From Pleomorphomonas sp. JP5 (GTDB lineage Bacteria > Pseudomonadota > Alphaproteobacteria > Rhizobiales > Pleomorphomonadaceae): DNA of 64,000 nt. The notes beneath the pieces are model-generated. The model was not told the origin of the DNA, did no database searches, and was given only the letters and a program-made list of their open reading frames with translations. Where the stretch lies: the NCBI RefSeq assembly GCF_023721815.1, contig NZ_JAMDLI010000007.1, positions 888,497-952,496 on the forward strand, in the 5' to 3' direction. The translations under genes were made by a program, and so were the position numbers. This document shows positions 26,702 to 35,972 of the stretch, piece after piece (positions within the stretch are counted from its first letter, which is position 1; every line of letters starts with the position of its first letter).

Positions 26702-27694
26702 TTATTCGGCCGCTTGCAGCTTTTCGACCGGAAGGGGTGCTGGGGCGGCGCTTCTGACACGCTTGGCCCAGATGCCGGTCAGGATCGGCACCAGGATCGC
26801 CGTGGTGAGACAGGCGGCGGCGACCAGCGAGGTGGCGGCGGCGGCGGCCGGTTTGAAGGCAGGCACCATCTCCGCGATGATCATCGGGTTGGCGACCGCC
26901 GCTCCGGCGGTGGAGGAAGCCGCGAGGCCGGCGGTGCCGTTGCCGCCGCCGATCAACTTGTCGGCCAACATCAGCGGAATGCCAGTGATGATGATGACGA
27001 TGACGCCGAGCAGGATGCCGCCAAGGCCGGTCTGGGCGATGACATGCAGGTCGATGCCGTTACCGAGCGCGAAGCCGATGAACGGGATCAGCGTATGCAC
27101 GCACTTGCCGAAGAAGTCCTTCAGGTCCTTGTCGAGGTTGCCGAGCAGGAAACCGACCAGGAAGGGCAGCACGGCGCCGACGAACAGATGCGGCTCGAAG
27201 GTGGCGACGCCGGCGGCGCCCAGGATGAACATCGACACCAGTGGGCCGGATTCGATCGACATCAGAACGAAGGCGCCAGCTTCTTCCTTGGTGCCGTACT
27301 GCTGCATCACCGCCGCATAGAGGCCGCCGTTGGTCATATCCATCGCGGCGCAGATGGCCAGCGCAGAAAAGCCGGCGAAGAGCCCGGCCTGCACGCCTTC
27401 GATCGGCAGGAACTGGGCGGCGGCGTAGGTGGCGGCCCAGGCGATCAGCGTCTTGACGATGACGAGATTGCCAGACTTGCGCAGCACGGTGCCGGTCGCA
27501 CGGAGGTCGATTGTGGCGCCCATGCAAAAGAACCACACGGCGAGGATCGGCACCGTTCCGGAAACCAGTCCGTTGGTGAAGGAACCGAAGTACTTGCCGG
27601 CTTCCGGATAGAAGGTCTTGCACAGTGCGCCGAGGATCAGCGGCACCAGCATCAGCCCGCCAGGGACCTTATCGATCGTCTTCTTGATGTTCAT
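26702..27694 (-). CDS. kdgT: 2-keto-3-deoxygluconate permease
   Basis: Inner-membrane carrier of 330 residues with about ten helices, family KdgT. Typical segments are [24 protein letters not shown] near the N-terminus and [15 protein letters not shown]. It imports 2-keto-3-deoxygluconate with protons. The C-terminus is short and polar. It lies between kdgK and yhcH. Confidence 0.95.
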   Translation of the reverse strand: MNIKKTIDKVPGGLMLVPLILGALCKTFYPEAGKYFGSFTNGLVSGTVPILAVWFFCMGATIDLRATGTVLRKSGNLVIVKTLIAWAATYAAAQFLPIEGVQAGLFAGFSALAICAAMDMTNGGLYAAVMQQYGTKEEAGAFVLMSIESGPLVSMFILGAAGVATFEPHLFVGAVLPFLVGFLLGNLDKDLKDFFGKCVHTLIPFIGFALGNGIDLHVIAQTGLGGILLGVIVIIITGIPLMLADKLIGGGNGTAGLAASSTAGAAVANPMIIAEMVPAFKPAAAAATSLVAAACLTTAILVPILTGIWAKRVRSAAPAPLPVEKLQAAE

Positions 27695-27741
27695 GATGAC
27701 CTGTCATCTCCAGCGTGTGGAATGGTATTGGAGCTGTCGGC

Positions 27742-28701
27742 TTATCGACGCCGGGCGATCTCGTCGGCGAAGACGTCGGGGGTGGCGTCTTTCGGAATGA
27801 TGGCGCCCCGGTGTTGCACGACGGCGCCTGCGACCGCGTGGGCGCGAAGCGCGGCGTCCGCTGGCGCGAGACCGAGGCTACGACCGAGGAGATAGGCGGC
27901 CGAGAAGCTGTCGCCAGCGGCGGTGGTGTCGACCACCTTGTCGACGGCGGTGGCGGGTACGGTCTCGATCTTGCCGCCGTGGACGATCGTGCAGGGTTTG
28001 GCGCCGTCCTTGATCACCACTTCGAGGCGCGGATTGGCCGCGAAGTGACTGGCGCCGGCCTCCGGCGTTGGGGCGATGCCGAGGACTTCGAGTTCTTCGA
28101 CCGTCACCAGGACGCGGCTTGCGAAAGCGATGACCTCTTCATAGGTGGCGCGCGTCGTCTCGACGTTCTCCCAAAGAAGCGGACGGTAGTTGCAATCGAA
28201 GTCGACGGCGACGCCATCGCGAGCGAGTTCGCCGAGGCGAGTGATGATACGAGCCCGGCTTTGCGGCTTCAGCACCGCGAGACTGATCCCGGAGAGGTAG
28301 ATGTTGCTGTAGCCCGAAAGCGCGGTGAGGATGACATCGGACCCGTCGGTCTCGAATGTCTCGCGAACGGCGGCTTCGCCGCGCCAGTAATAGAATCGGC
28401 GCTCGCCGGCGGTATCGGTTTTGATGAAGTAGAGGCCGGGGCGACGCCCCGGGCGACGCAGCACCAGTCGGTCGCCGACACCCTGGCTGCGCCAGAAAGC
28501 GGCCATAGCATCGCTGAACGGGTCGTCACCGATGGCGCTGACATAGTCGACGAAGCTGCCGAGTTCCGTTCCAAGCCGCGCCATGTAGGCCGCCGTGTTG
28601 AAGGTGTCGCCACCGAAGGACTGCGTGATGCCGCCGTCGGGTCGCTCCTGCAGCTCGACCATGCATTCTCCGATGGCTGCCACGCGGATGTCCTTGGTCA
28701 C
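27742..28701 (-). CDS. kdgK: 2-dehydro-3-deoxygluconokinase
   Basis: PfkB-family kinase of about 319 residues that phosphorylates 2-keto-3-deoxygluconate. The anion-hole and base motif is DTTAAGDSFSAAYLLG near the C-terminus, and the N-terminal GG-type motif is GGDTFNTAAYMARLG. I chose the GTG start at 28701 because GGAGG sits 6 bp upstream; the longer ATG frame at 28842 adds non-conserved residues. First gene of the uronate operon. Confidence 0.93.
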   Translation of the reverse strand: MTKDIRVAAIGECMVELQERPDGGITQSFGGDTFNTAAYMARLGTELGSFVDYVSAIGDDPFSDAMAAFWRSQGVGDRLVLRRPGRRPGLYFIKTDTAGERRFYYWRGEAAVRETFETDGSDVILTALSGYSNIYLSGISLAVLKPQSRARIITRLGELARDGVAVDFDCNYRPLLWENVETTRATYEEVIAFASRVLVTVEELEVLGIAPTPEAGASHFAANPRLEVVIKDGAKPCTIVHGGKIETVPATAVDKVVDTTAAGDSFSAAYLLGRSLGLAPADAALRAHAVAGAVVQHRGAIIPKDATPDVFADEIARRR

Positions 28702-28938
28702 ATCATCCTCCGATCGCTCGCCGTTCGAGCTCCGGGAGGGCGCTTGGCCTCCCCCATCCGTCTTGCTGGCTGCAACATCTACTTGCTGCCGCTCCAAGTC
28801 AATACGCATTAATCCATGTCTATATTCTGGAATCGCGTACACATCGAAAGTCTATATAGGACTCAAGGTACAGATAATCTGAAAATTCGCGTGGTTTTAT
28901 TAAAGTATAAATTTCGACATGAGTTGGGTGTCGCATAA

Positions 28939-28970
28939 TATATACAATCTTATATACAAGATATATAAGG
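28939..28970. repeat. TATATACAA direct-repeat array
   Basis: TATATACAA occurs at 28939-28947 and 28951-28959, followed by the variant TATATAAGG at 28962-28970, spaced about one helical turn apart. Same-face repeats of this kind are a plausible operator array for the adjacent GntR/FCD regulator. The inference rests on position and periodicity only. Confidence 0.45.
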
Positions 28971-29179
28971 TATATGCGGGCATGATCGTCGTTATGTTTA
29001 TTGATGAGTCGTTTTGGCGTGTTGGGAGGACTGCCGAGGAATTCCGGTATGGTCGGCTGGCGTCAGGTTTCCACTTGAGGCGGACCGACTTATGCTGGAA
29101 AGGCGCGCGACCTTTGGTCGGCGGGCGTATCCGTATCGCCCCTGATCCGCGAGCTTGGCACTAACCCGCTCTGACTATT

Positions 29180-29195
29180 TTTCATATATCTGAAA
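29180..29195. promoter_or_regulatory. TTTCA-N6-TGAAA dyad upstream of gntR
   Basis: TTTCATATATCTGAAA is an inverted repeat with 5-bp arms and a 6-bp AT spacer, about 130 bp before the gntR ATG. It may be an operator or promoter element for the regulator. Confidence 0.4.
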
Positions 29196-29324
29196 TACGA
29201 GATGGAGTCGGTTTGCCATCAGCGGAGTGGCGCGACGGACGGGCGGCAGGCGCACCTCTCCGTCGGCCTCCTCGGGGAATCGACTGCGCATACGGCCACT
29301 AGGGCAGCCCATGGAGCGGACCCG

Positions 29325-30080
29325 ATGACGACATGGACCATGAACGACAGTGGACGATCCCCGGTCGCCGCTGCGCCGGCTGGTGAGACGGCCGCCCAGT
29401 TGGTTCACCGCCGGCTGAGGGATGACATCGTGTCCATGCGTCGTCGTCCGGGTGACGTCATTTTCGAAAAAGAGATCGCCATCGAAGCCCGCGTCAGCCG
29501 GACGCCGGTTCGCGAAGCGCTTCTCCGCCTTGCCGACGAGAAGCTGATCGAGATCGTACCCAAGTCCGGAACCATGGTCTCCCGGATTCCGGCCGAGATT
29601 CTGCCCGAAATCATCGTTGCTCGCGCTGCGCTCGAGGCGGTGACCGTACGGGCGGCGGCCGAGAGCGCCAAAGGCTCCGACATAGCCGGCCTCAGGGCGA
29701 TCATCGAACGCCAACGCGAGGCGCTTGCCACCGGGGATATCGACGGCTTCCATGCTTCCGACGAGCTCATGCACCGGGCCATTGCCGAGGCGGGCAAGCT
29801 GCCGGGCCTGTGGGCGATGATCGTTCAGATCAAGGTTCAGCTCGACCGCTACCGCCGCCTGACCTTGCCTCAGCCGCATCGTATGGAGCGGGCGCTCGGC
29901 GAGCACGAAGAGATTGTCGACGCCATCGCCGATCGCGACCCGGCAGTGGCTGCGGCGGCCATGGATCGGCATCTTGATGGACTTCGCATCAGCCTCGCGC
30001 CGATCCGTGAGCTCAATCCAGACTATTTCTCGGGCGACGTCGGTGCCGTTTACGAGCGCTGGGCCGGCGAAACGGCCTGA
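29325..30080 (+). CDS. GntR family regulator, FCD (FadR-type) subgroup
   Basis: A protein of 251 residues with an N-terminal winged helix (EIAIEARVSRTPVREALLRLADEKLIEI) and an all-helical FCD ligand domain (about 100-225) with His residues in position to bind metal or acid ligand. Start chosen at the ATG of MTTWTMNDSG; the frame is open to 29202 but the extension looks random. Being divergent from kdgK-kduD, it most likely represses or tunes that operon in response to a keto-deoxy sugar acid. Confidence 0.88.
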   Translation: MTTWTMNDSGRSPVAAAPAGETAAQLVHRRLRDDIVSMRRRPGDVIFEKEIAIEARVSRTPVREALLRLADEKLIEIVPKSGTMVSRIPAEILPEIIVARAALEAVTVRAAAESAKGSDIAGLRAIIERQREALATGDIDGFHASDELMHRAIAEAGKLPGLWAMIVQIKVQLDRYRRLTLPQPHRMERALGEHEEIVDAIADRDPAVAAAAMDRHLDGLRISLAPIRELNPDYFSGDVGAVYERWAGETA

Positions 30081-30271
30081 CCGTACCAAGGGACGCCTCC
30101 ACGTCCTGTCGCAGACCTTCTTAAGTAAACAAACTTATATGCTTTCGTATTATGCAGGTTGGTCTCAGGATTGACTGCAATTCGTGCGTGACAAACACAG
30201 GTTTTGCCTTGAGCCTATAGAGGTGGGAAGCCGGTATCCTCCCTGCCGGCCCCGACCTGAGGAGCCATGGC

Positions 30272-32047
30272 ATGATCGTGGCAGTCCGCCAACCGCCTCG
30301 CCTCGCCCCCGTCGAGACGTCACCTGTTGTTCGCCGTGAAGGCCGGCAGAGCGCCGAGATGGTGCTGTTCGGCCTTTACGAGATATCGAAGATACTCAAC
30401 GCGCCCGTTCGTCTCGAAAGCATGCTGGCGAGCGTCGTCAATATCCTTACGTCCTTCCTCGCCATGCGGCGCGGCATGATCGTCGTCATCGACGAGATTG
30501 GCGAACCGGAGATCGTGGCCACGGCCGGCTGGGCCGGCGAGGTGAAGGGGCGCCCGATCGACAGCCTTCCGCAGGCGGTCATCGATCGCATCGTCGCGAC
30601 GCAGACGTCGCTCGTCGTTCAGGATACGGCCACCGACCCGCTGTTCGCCGATACGCCGGCCGCCCACGACCCCAGCCGCGTTTCTTTTGTCGGTGTGCCG
30701 ATCAAGGACGATGTCAAGGTGATCGGGACGCTCAGCATCGACCGCGTCTGGGACGGCTCGACCGACATCCGCATCGACGAGGACCTGCGCTTCCTCGCCA
30801 TGGTCGCCAATCTCGTCGGGCAGGCGGTGCGTCTCCACCGTATCGTCGCTGCCGACCGCAAGCGCCTGATCGACGAGCGGTCACGCCTAGAGAAGGCGCT
30901 CGACGAAAAGCCCAAGCCGGCCCGAGTCCGGGTCAGCATCGGCGGCATCGTCGGCGACAGTCCGTCGGTGCGTCGCGTGATGGAGACGATCTCCATCGTC
31001 GCGCCGTCCAACTCCACGGTGCTATTGCGCGGGGAGAGCGGCACCGGCAAGGAGCTGTTCGCGCGCGCCATCCACGAACTGTCCAGCCGCAAGGCCAAGC
31101 CTTTCGTCAAGCTCAACTGCGCGGCCGTTTCCGAGAGCGTGCTCGAGTCCGAGCTGTTCGGCCACGAGAAGGGCGCCTTCACCGGGGCCATAGCTCTCAA
31201 GCCGGGCCGTTTCGAGCTTGCCAATGGTGGAACGTTGTTGCTCGACGAGATCGGCGAGATCTCGACAGCCTTCCAGTCGAAGCTGCTGCGCGTTCTGCAA
31301 GAGGGCGAGTTCGAGCGTGTCGGCGGCACCCGGACGCTGAAGGTTGACGTCCGTCTCATCTGCGCCACCAATCGCGATCTCGAAGCGGCCGTTGCAAAGG
31401 GCGACTTCCGCGCCGACCTCTACTATCGCATCAACGTCGTTCCGGTGTTTCTGCCGCCCCTGCGCGAAAGGCCCGGCGACATTCCGTTGCTTGCCCGCGC
31501 CTTTCTGGACCGCTTCAACCGCGAGAACAGCCGTCGCCTGAACATAACCGACAAGGCGCTCGATCTGCTGGGCAAGTGTTACTTCCCGGGCAACGTGCGC
31601 GAGCTGGAGAACTGCGTCCGCCGCACGGCGACGCTCTCCCGCAGCGACACCATCCGCCGCGAGGACTTTGCCTGCGCGCACGGCGAGTGCCTTTCGGCGA
31701 CCTTGTGGACCGGCGCCCACCACGTGACGGCCGACGAACAGCTCACGGCCTTGAAGCGCGGCGAGGTTCTGGTGCCCGGTCTCAGGCCACCGGTGCCGCT
31801 ACCGCCGACGGCGCGGCCACACGATTCGGTGGCCTACGCCGAGCCGCAAGCCGAAAGTCCGCTGTGCGAGCATGCCGGTCCCGACTGCCCTGCCATAGGT
31901 CATCGCGCGGGCGAGAAGGAGCGGCTGATCGATGCCATGGAGAAATCCGGCTGGGTGCAGGCCAAGGCAGCGCGTATCCTCGGCTTGACGCCCCGCCAGA
32001 TCGGCTACGCGCTCAAGAAGCATCGCGTCGAGCTGAAGAGGTTCTGA
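30272..32047 (+). CDS. nifA: nif-specific sigma-54 activator NifA
   Basis: A 591-residue activator with an N-terminal GAF domain (about 35-190), AAA+ domain (about 225-465) with GESGTGKE at 254-261 and GAFTGA at 301-306, and a C-terminal Fis-type helix-turn-helix (about 550-588). Cysteines 436, 448, 468 and 473 give C-x11-C-x19-C-x4-C, the pattern of oxygen-sensitive NifA in alphaproteobacteria. GAGGAG precedes the ATG. A linker of about 70 residues, rich in Pro, separates the cysteine box from the DNA-binding domain. Its own promoter was not recognised; no FNR box is visible in 30081-30271. Confidence 0.97.
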   Translation: MIVAVRQPPRLAPVETSPVVRREGRQSAEMVLFGLYEISKILNAPVRLESMLASVVNILTSFLAMRRGMIVVIDEIGEPEIVATAGWAGEVKGRPIDSLPQAVIDRIVATQTSLVVQDTATDPLFADTPAAHDPSRVSFVGVPIKDDVKVIGTLSIDRVWDGSTDIRIDEDLRFLAMVANLVGQAVRLHRIVAADRKRLIDERSRLEKALDEKPKPARVRVSIGGIVGDSPSVRRVMETISIVAPSNSTVLLRGESGTGKELFARAIHELSSRKAKPFVKLNCAAVSESVLESELFGHEKGAFTGAIALKPGRFELANGGTLLLDEIGEISTAFQSKLLRVLQEGEFERVGGTRTLKVDVRLICATNRDLEAAVAKGDFRADLYYRINVVPVFLPPLRERPGDIPLLARAFLDRFNRENSRRLNITDKALDLLGKCYFPGNVRELENCVRRTATLSRSDTIRREDFACAHGECLSATLWTGAHHVTADEQLTALKRGEVLVPGLRPPVPLPPTARPHDSVAYAEPQAESPLCEHAGPDCPAIGHRAGEKERLIDAMEKSGWVQAKAARILGLTPRQIGYALKKHRVELKRF

Positions 32048-32054
32048 TCGTTCC

Positions 32055-32070
32055 TGTCGGAAGTCCGACA
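32055..32070 (+). promoter_or_regulatory. NifA upstream activator sequence for fdxN
   Basis: TGTCGGAAGTCCGACA fits TGT-N10-ACA and the extended TGTCG-N6-CGACA form seen at the other nif promoters here. It lies about 75 bp upstream of the -24 element. Confidence 0.85.
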
Positions 32071-32144
32071 AGGGTGTGTCGCGTCACCGCCGCCCTTTGG
32101 AGGTTTTGATCTCATAACCGACTGAAAATAAAGGCATGAATTTT

Positions 32145-32160
32145 TGGCACATGCCTTGCG
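32145..32160 (+). promoter_or_regulatory. sigma-54 promoter of fdxN-nifZ-nifT-SIR2
   Basis: TGGCACATGCCTTGCG matches the -24/-12 consensus TGGCAC-N5-TTGC exactly, with the GG-N10-GC spacing. It lies 35 bp upstream of the ferredoxin ATG. Confidence 0.92.
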
Positions 32161-32194
32161 ATGCCCATGGCGGACCTTTCACGGAGATCTCGCC

Positions 32195-32389
32195 ATGGCC
32201 ATGTCCATCAATGCCGACGATTGCACCACCTGCGGTGCCTGCGAGTGCGAATGCCCTTCCAAGGCCATCCGCATGAAGGGGGGCGTCTACGTCATCGACC
32301 CGCAGAAATGCACGGAGTGCGAGGGTGTAGCCGCCGCGCCGCAGTGCGACGACGTGTGCCCGTCCGGCGCCATTGCCAAGGCAGCCTGA
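32195..32389 (+). CDS. fdxN: FdxN-type 2[4Fe-4S] ferredoxin
   Basis: A 64-residue ferredoxin. The first cluster motif is C-x2-C-x3-C-x3-CP ([12 protein letters not shown]). The second has the longer C-x2-C-x8-C-x3-CP spacing ([18 protein letters not shown]), typical of nif-linked ferredoxins. It likely donates electrons to nitrogenase or to FeMo-co synthesis. ATG chosen at 32195 (MAMSINADD), with GGAG 11 bp upstream; an upstream in-frame ATG at 32144 lies within the promoter and is excluded. Directly follows nifA, with its own NifA-dependent promoter. Confidence 0.9.
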   Translation: MAMSINADDCTTCGACECECPSKAIRMKGGVYVIDPQKCTECEGVAAAPQCDDVCPSGAIAKAA

Positions 32390-32390
32390 C

Positions 32391-32690
32391 ATGCCCTTCG
32401 TCGAGCGGGAGCCGGAGATCGAAATCGATGGGCCGCCCCGCTTCCACCCCGGCGACAAGGTGATCGCGCGCCTCAACGTGAAGAACGACGGCACCTTCCC
32501 CGGACGCGATATCGGCGAGCGCCTCGTCCACAAGGGCGACGTCGGCTACGTGCGGGACATCGGCACCTTCCTTCAGCAGTTCTACATCTATGCGGTCGAG
32601 TGGGTCGATCGCGGTGTCTTGGTCGGCATGCGCGCGCGCGAACTCGGCGCGCTCGATGCCCTTGAGAGGACGGAGCGTTCCGCGCCATGA
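32391..32690 (+). CDS. nifZ: nitrogen fixation protein NifZ
   Basis: A 99-residue NifZ-domain protein with the conserved NDGTFPG, GDVGYVRDIGTFLQQFYIYAVE core. NifZ helps mature the second P-cluster pair of the MoFe protein. One base separates it from the ferredoxin stop; its end overlaps nifT by 4 bp. Confidence 0.95.
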   Translation: MPFVEREPEIEIDGPPRFHPGDKVIARLNVKNDGTFPGRDIGERLVHKGDVGYVRDIGTFLQQFYIYAVEWVDRGVLVGMRARELGALDALERTERSAP

Positions 32691-32899
32691 AAGTGATGAT
32701 CCGCCAGTCTGCAAAGGGGCTGTCCGCCTACGTCGCCAAGAAGGACCTCGAAGAGCCCATCGTCTCGCAGGAGAGGGACGATCTCTGGGGCGGCGCCGTC
32801 ACCCTGAAGAACGGCTGGGTGCTGGATCTTCCCGACATGCCCTCCGAAACCCGCCTGCCGGTGACCGTCAACGCCCGCCGACGCGGCGAGGACGACTGA
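32687..32899 (+). CDS. nifT: nitrogen fixation protein NifT (FixU)
   Basis: A 70-residue NifT/FixU protein (MKVMIRQSAKGLSAYVAKKDLEE, GGAVTLKNGWVLDLPDMP). Its function is not settled; it is conserved next to nif structural or accessory genes. It overlaps nifZ by 4 bp and is followed 1 bp later by the SIR2-like gene. Confidence 0.95.
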   Translation: MKVMIRQSAKGLSAYVAKKDLEEPIVSQERDDLWGGAVTLKNGWVLDLPDMPSETRLPVTVNARRRGEDD

Positions 32900-32900
32900 C

Positions 32901-33770
32901 ATGAGCGCGCTCCTTGCCGGCGGCCAGCTTCAGACCATCTCCGGCGAGGCCGCGCGCGCCGCGCTGACCGATCTGCGCGCCGACCTTCTGGCCGATCGCC
33001 TCGCCCCCTACCTTGGCCCTGGTCTTCTGACGCTCGAAGGGGCATCGCCCGTCCCGGCTTCGCCGGAGGACGTCGCCGCCGCGCTGCAGAAGCGAGTGCC
33101 CGTCCCCGGCCGCATCCGTGGCAACATGTGGGCCGTCGCCCAATATATCGAAAGCCATCGCCACCGGCGTACGTTGAAGAAGCTGATGGTCGACGTCTTT
33201 GCCGGGGAACCCAGCCCTTCGGCCTTCCATCGCTATCTGGCCAAGCTTCCTCTCAGCCTCGTGGTCGACAGCTGGTACGACGGCACGCTGGCTGCCGCCA
33301 TGGCGGATGCCGGGCGGACCGACGTCGTGGACGTGCAGGGGCAGTCGCGCGCCGCTCTCGGCGAGGATCGCTGGTATCGCTCCATCGATCTTGCTGGTGC
33401 CGACGCCGAGCCGGATAACGCGAGGACGCTGCTCTACAGGCCGCATGGCGGCATACGGCCGATTGGCGACGTGCTGGTTTCCGACAGCGATTACGTCGAG
33501 TCTCTGACGGAGATCGACATCCAGACGCCGATCCCGGAGGAGGTTCGCGCGCGACGGTCGACGCGCGGATTCCTGTTCCTCGGCTGTCGCTTTCACGACC
33601 AGATGCTCCGGACCTACGCGCGCCAGATCGTCAAGCGATCGGCGGGGCCGCATGCCTGTGTGGCCGACCTTGCGACACTGACAGTCAATGAGCGCCGCTT
33701 CCTGGCCGCCGAAGGGATTGCGGTGATCGACCTGCCGCTTGCGGAGGCGATGCAAAGCCTCGTTGGATGA
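32901..33770 (+). CDS. SIR2-like domain protein of the nif operon
   Basis: A protein of 289 residues. The C-terminal half has the SIR2-like pattern: a strand-helix segment around TLLYRPHGGIRP and the FLFLGCRFHDQMLRTYARQI stretch that resembles the late NAD-domain helix of SIR2_2-type proteins. A canonical GAGxS nucleotide loop is not obvious, so enzymatic activity is uncertain. The N-terminal 80 residues are helical and unassigned. It is last in the sigma-54-driven unit after fdxN, nifZ and nifT (1 bp spacing), so it should be expressed only under nitrogen-fixing conditions. Related SIR2-like genes occur in other nif clusters, but a role is not established. Confidence 0.6.
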   Translation: MSALLAGGQLQTISGEAARAALTDLRADLLADRLAPYLGPGLLTLEGASPVPASPEDVAAALQKRVPVPGRIRGNMWAVAQYIESHRHRRTLKKLMVDVFAGEPSPSAFHRYLAKLPLSLVVDSWYDGTLAAAMADAGRTDVVDVQGQSRAALGEDRWYRSIDLAGADAEPDNARTLLYRPHGGIRPIGDVLVSDSDYVESLTEIDIQTPIPEEVRARRSTRGFLFLGCRFHDQMLRTYARQIVKRSAGPHACVADLATLTVNERRFLAAEGIAVIDLPLAEAMQSLVG

Positions 33771-33898
33771 CGCCGTGCCCAGCCACGAGAAGCAGATTCA
33801 AGCCCAGGGGGGCGTGGCTCTTTTCAGTGCGGTACACCTTTTGAGCCACAACACCCTCTTGCTGTCGGCGGACTCTTTGAGGGGCTACGCGAGGCCCC

Positions 33899-35896
33899 TT
33901 ACATGAAGTCCCGGGCAATCGTCTTGGCAAACGATTTCTCGGAGACCTTTTCGTCGCCGTCATATGCGGTCACCGTTGCCGACAACTTCCAGTCCGTCGC
34001 CGTACAGGACAGAGCGGTGTCGATCACCGTGCGAACAAACCAGCCTGGCCGCTCCATCTCACAGGTCCAAAGACTGCGGCCGGTCATGCTCAGGGGATCG
34101 TCGGGGGAGATCGACCAAGTCTCGTCGCGCACTTCGCGGACGGCAAGACCGGTCTGCGGGTGCTCCTCGCAGCCACGATCCTCGAAGATGCGGTAATCCG
34201 TGCGATTGTCGGTCAGGTTGCGGCTTACCGATCGCTCGGTCCGTCCAGGTACGCGGGTGATGTACTTTGGCAGCGGATCGGGATCGGCCGGTTCCGGCAT
34301 GTCGATCCCCTCATGCGTCCCCAGAAGGGGAAGGTCGAGCCTGAGGCTCGCCCGGTCGATGGTCAGCGCGGCGTCTGACGGCGGCGGTAGGATCATCGGC
34401 CAATAGGCGGAGGAAAGCGCCAGCCGCAGCCGATGGCCGGACTTCAGCCGATAGCCGCAGGCATCGAGTGTCAGTGACACCTCGACCTTTTCGCCCGGCG
34501 GCATGGCGGCGGGAAACTCGTCGCTCTCCCGATGCGTGAGATTGAGCACGCCGAAGGCGATGCGGTAAGCCGTGCCGTCGGGATGGACGTCGACCAGTCG
34601 CGCGACGAAATTGGCGATGGCGGCGTCGGAAGCAAGCCGCAGGGTCAGGACCGGTTGCCCGAGGAGCTCGAGATCCGCCTCCATCGGTTGCGTCTCGAAA
34701 CAGAGCGACGCTCCGTCATCGAAGCGCTGGTCACCCGCCATCTGCGCGTCGGGCTTTAGGGTGAAATATTCGCCGCTTGTCGTGCCGGTATCCAGGGGCG
34801 ACTTCAGAACGATATCGCCGGGAGCTCCCGCCACTCCGTCGCCAGGGACGAGGCAACCGGTCGCGTCGAGGCACTGCCGGAGCATCTCCGGCTTGCTCCA
34901 GTGAGGAAGAGCGATCCAACGCCCCGGATCGAAGTCGCGCCATGGCGCCGGGCGCGCCTCTTCCATGATGTAGGCTCTCACCTGCGGCAGGTTCTCGGCG
35001 CCGTTTTGCTCGCCCTTGAGCCAACGGTTCCACCAGCGGACCGCCTCGTTGAGAAAGTCGGCTCGTGGCTTGGGCCAGGCGAAATGCGGGTATTTGTGGA
35101 TCCAGGGGCCGACAATGGCCTTGGCCTTGTCGCCAAGGCCTTCGACGGCTTTCCAAGGCGTGTTGCGGTAGCCATCGGCCCAACCGGCAATCACCAGCGC
35201 GGGAATGGTCACGTCATCGAAGGCCTCGCAAATGGAGGCATGCTTCCAGAAGGCATCCCGGCGTTGGTGTGCCAGCCAGTCTTCCAGGAAAAAGGGCTCG
35301 TTCTCCAGCCTTTCGAGCCACATGGCCTTCCAGCGATCGCCGACCAGGGCAGGATCGGGCGAGCGAGACTGGTAGGCGAGCATGTTCGCCGCCCAGGAAA
35401 GGTTGGAGTAGAGGTGACAGCCATTCTTGTAGTGGATGTCGTCGTTGTATCGATCAACCGTCGACGCGATGGAGATCACGGCCTTGAGGGCAGGGGGACG
35501 CAAGGCGGCGGTTTGCAGACAGTTGAAGCCGCCCCAGGAGATTCCCATCATTCCGACCGAACCGTTGCACCAGGGGCGACTGGCGATCCAGCCGATCACC
35601 TCGGCGGCGTTGGCCAGCTCAAGCGGTGTGTACTCGCCGTCGATGACGCCTTCCGACTCGCCAGACCCGCGAATGTCGACACGGACACCGGCGATCCGGT
35701 TCCGCGCGAAGGTGGGATAGGTGGATTCGTCGCGCGGACTGGTACCGTCACGCTTGCGGTAGGGCAGGAACTCCAGAACTGCGGGAACCGGGTCGGCCTC
35801 GGCTCCCTCGGGCATCCAGATGCGGGCGGCGAGGTGGGTGCCGTCGCCAAGGGGGATCCATTCGTTTTCGATGACGGTGAAGTCGCTGTCGGTCAT
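33899..35896 (-). CDS. CocE/NonD family hydrolase (S15 X-Pro dipeptidyl-peptidase-like)
   Basis: Alpha/beta hydrolase of 665 residues. The nucleophile motif is GISWGGFNCL; an S15 catalytic domain (about 10-290) is followed by a C-terminal jelly-roll PepX_C domain (about 310-560). It probably cleaves X-Pro dipeptides, or esters or amides as in CocE. Last gene of the peptide-uptake operon, 76 bp after the ATPase, which supports peptide processing after import. A 6-bp hairpin (33880-33899) overlaps its stop. Confidence 0.85.
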   Translation of the reverse strand: MTDSDFTVIENEWIPLGDGTHLAARIWMPEGAEADPVPAVLEFLPYRKRDGTSPRDESTYPTFARNRIAGVRVDIRGSGESEGVIDGEYTPLELANAAEVIGWIASRPWCNGSVGMMGISWGGFNCLQTAALRPPALKAVISIASTVDRYNDDIHYKNGCHLYSNLSWAANMLAYQSRSPDPALVGDRWKAMWLERLENEPFFLEDWLAHQRRDAFWKHASICEAFDDVTIPALVIAGWADGYRNTPWKAVEGLGDKAKAIVGPWIHKYPHFAWPKPRADFLNEAVRWWNRWLKGEQNGAENLPQVRAYIMEEARPAPWRDFDPGRWIALPHWSKPEMLRQCLDATGCLVPGDGVAGAPGDIVLKSPLDTGTTSGEYFTLKPDAQMAGDQRFDDGASLCFETQPMEADLELLGQPVLTLRLASDAAIANFVARLVDVHPDGTAYRIAFGVLNLTHRESDEFPAAMPPGEKVEVSLTLDACGYRLKSGHRLRLALSSAYWPMILPPPSDAALTIDRASLRLDLPLLGTHEGIDMPEPADPDPLPKYITRVPGRTERSVSRNLTDNRTDYRIFEDRGCEEHPQTGLAVREVRDETWSISPDDPLSMTGRSLWTCEMERPGWFVRTVIDTALSCTATDWKLSATVTAYDGDEKVSEKSFAKTIARDFM

Positions 35897-35972
35897 GGAG
35901 ATCGGTCCGTAAGTTCCACAACGCGGCCCATCGGATCGGGCACGCTGCGCGTGGGCTGATTCAGGGCGTGTG

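Larger units (their letters stand above)
28702..29324. promoter_or_regulatory. kdgK-gntR divergent control region
   Basis: A 620-bp divergent spacer. About 28800-28990 and 29170-29200 are strikingly AT-rich compared with the rest of the window, which fits promoters for both directions. It holds the TATATACAA repeat array and the TTTCA/TGAAA dyad listed separately, plus two GTCTATAT copies (about 28818 and 28849). No credible gene is seen; short frames here lack ribosome sites. Confidence 0.6.

Noticed and set aside
32144..32194. Longer ferredoxin start at 32144
   Set aside because: It would lie inside the -24/-12 promoter.
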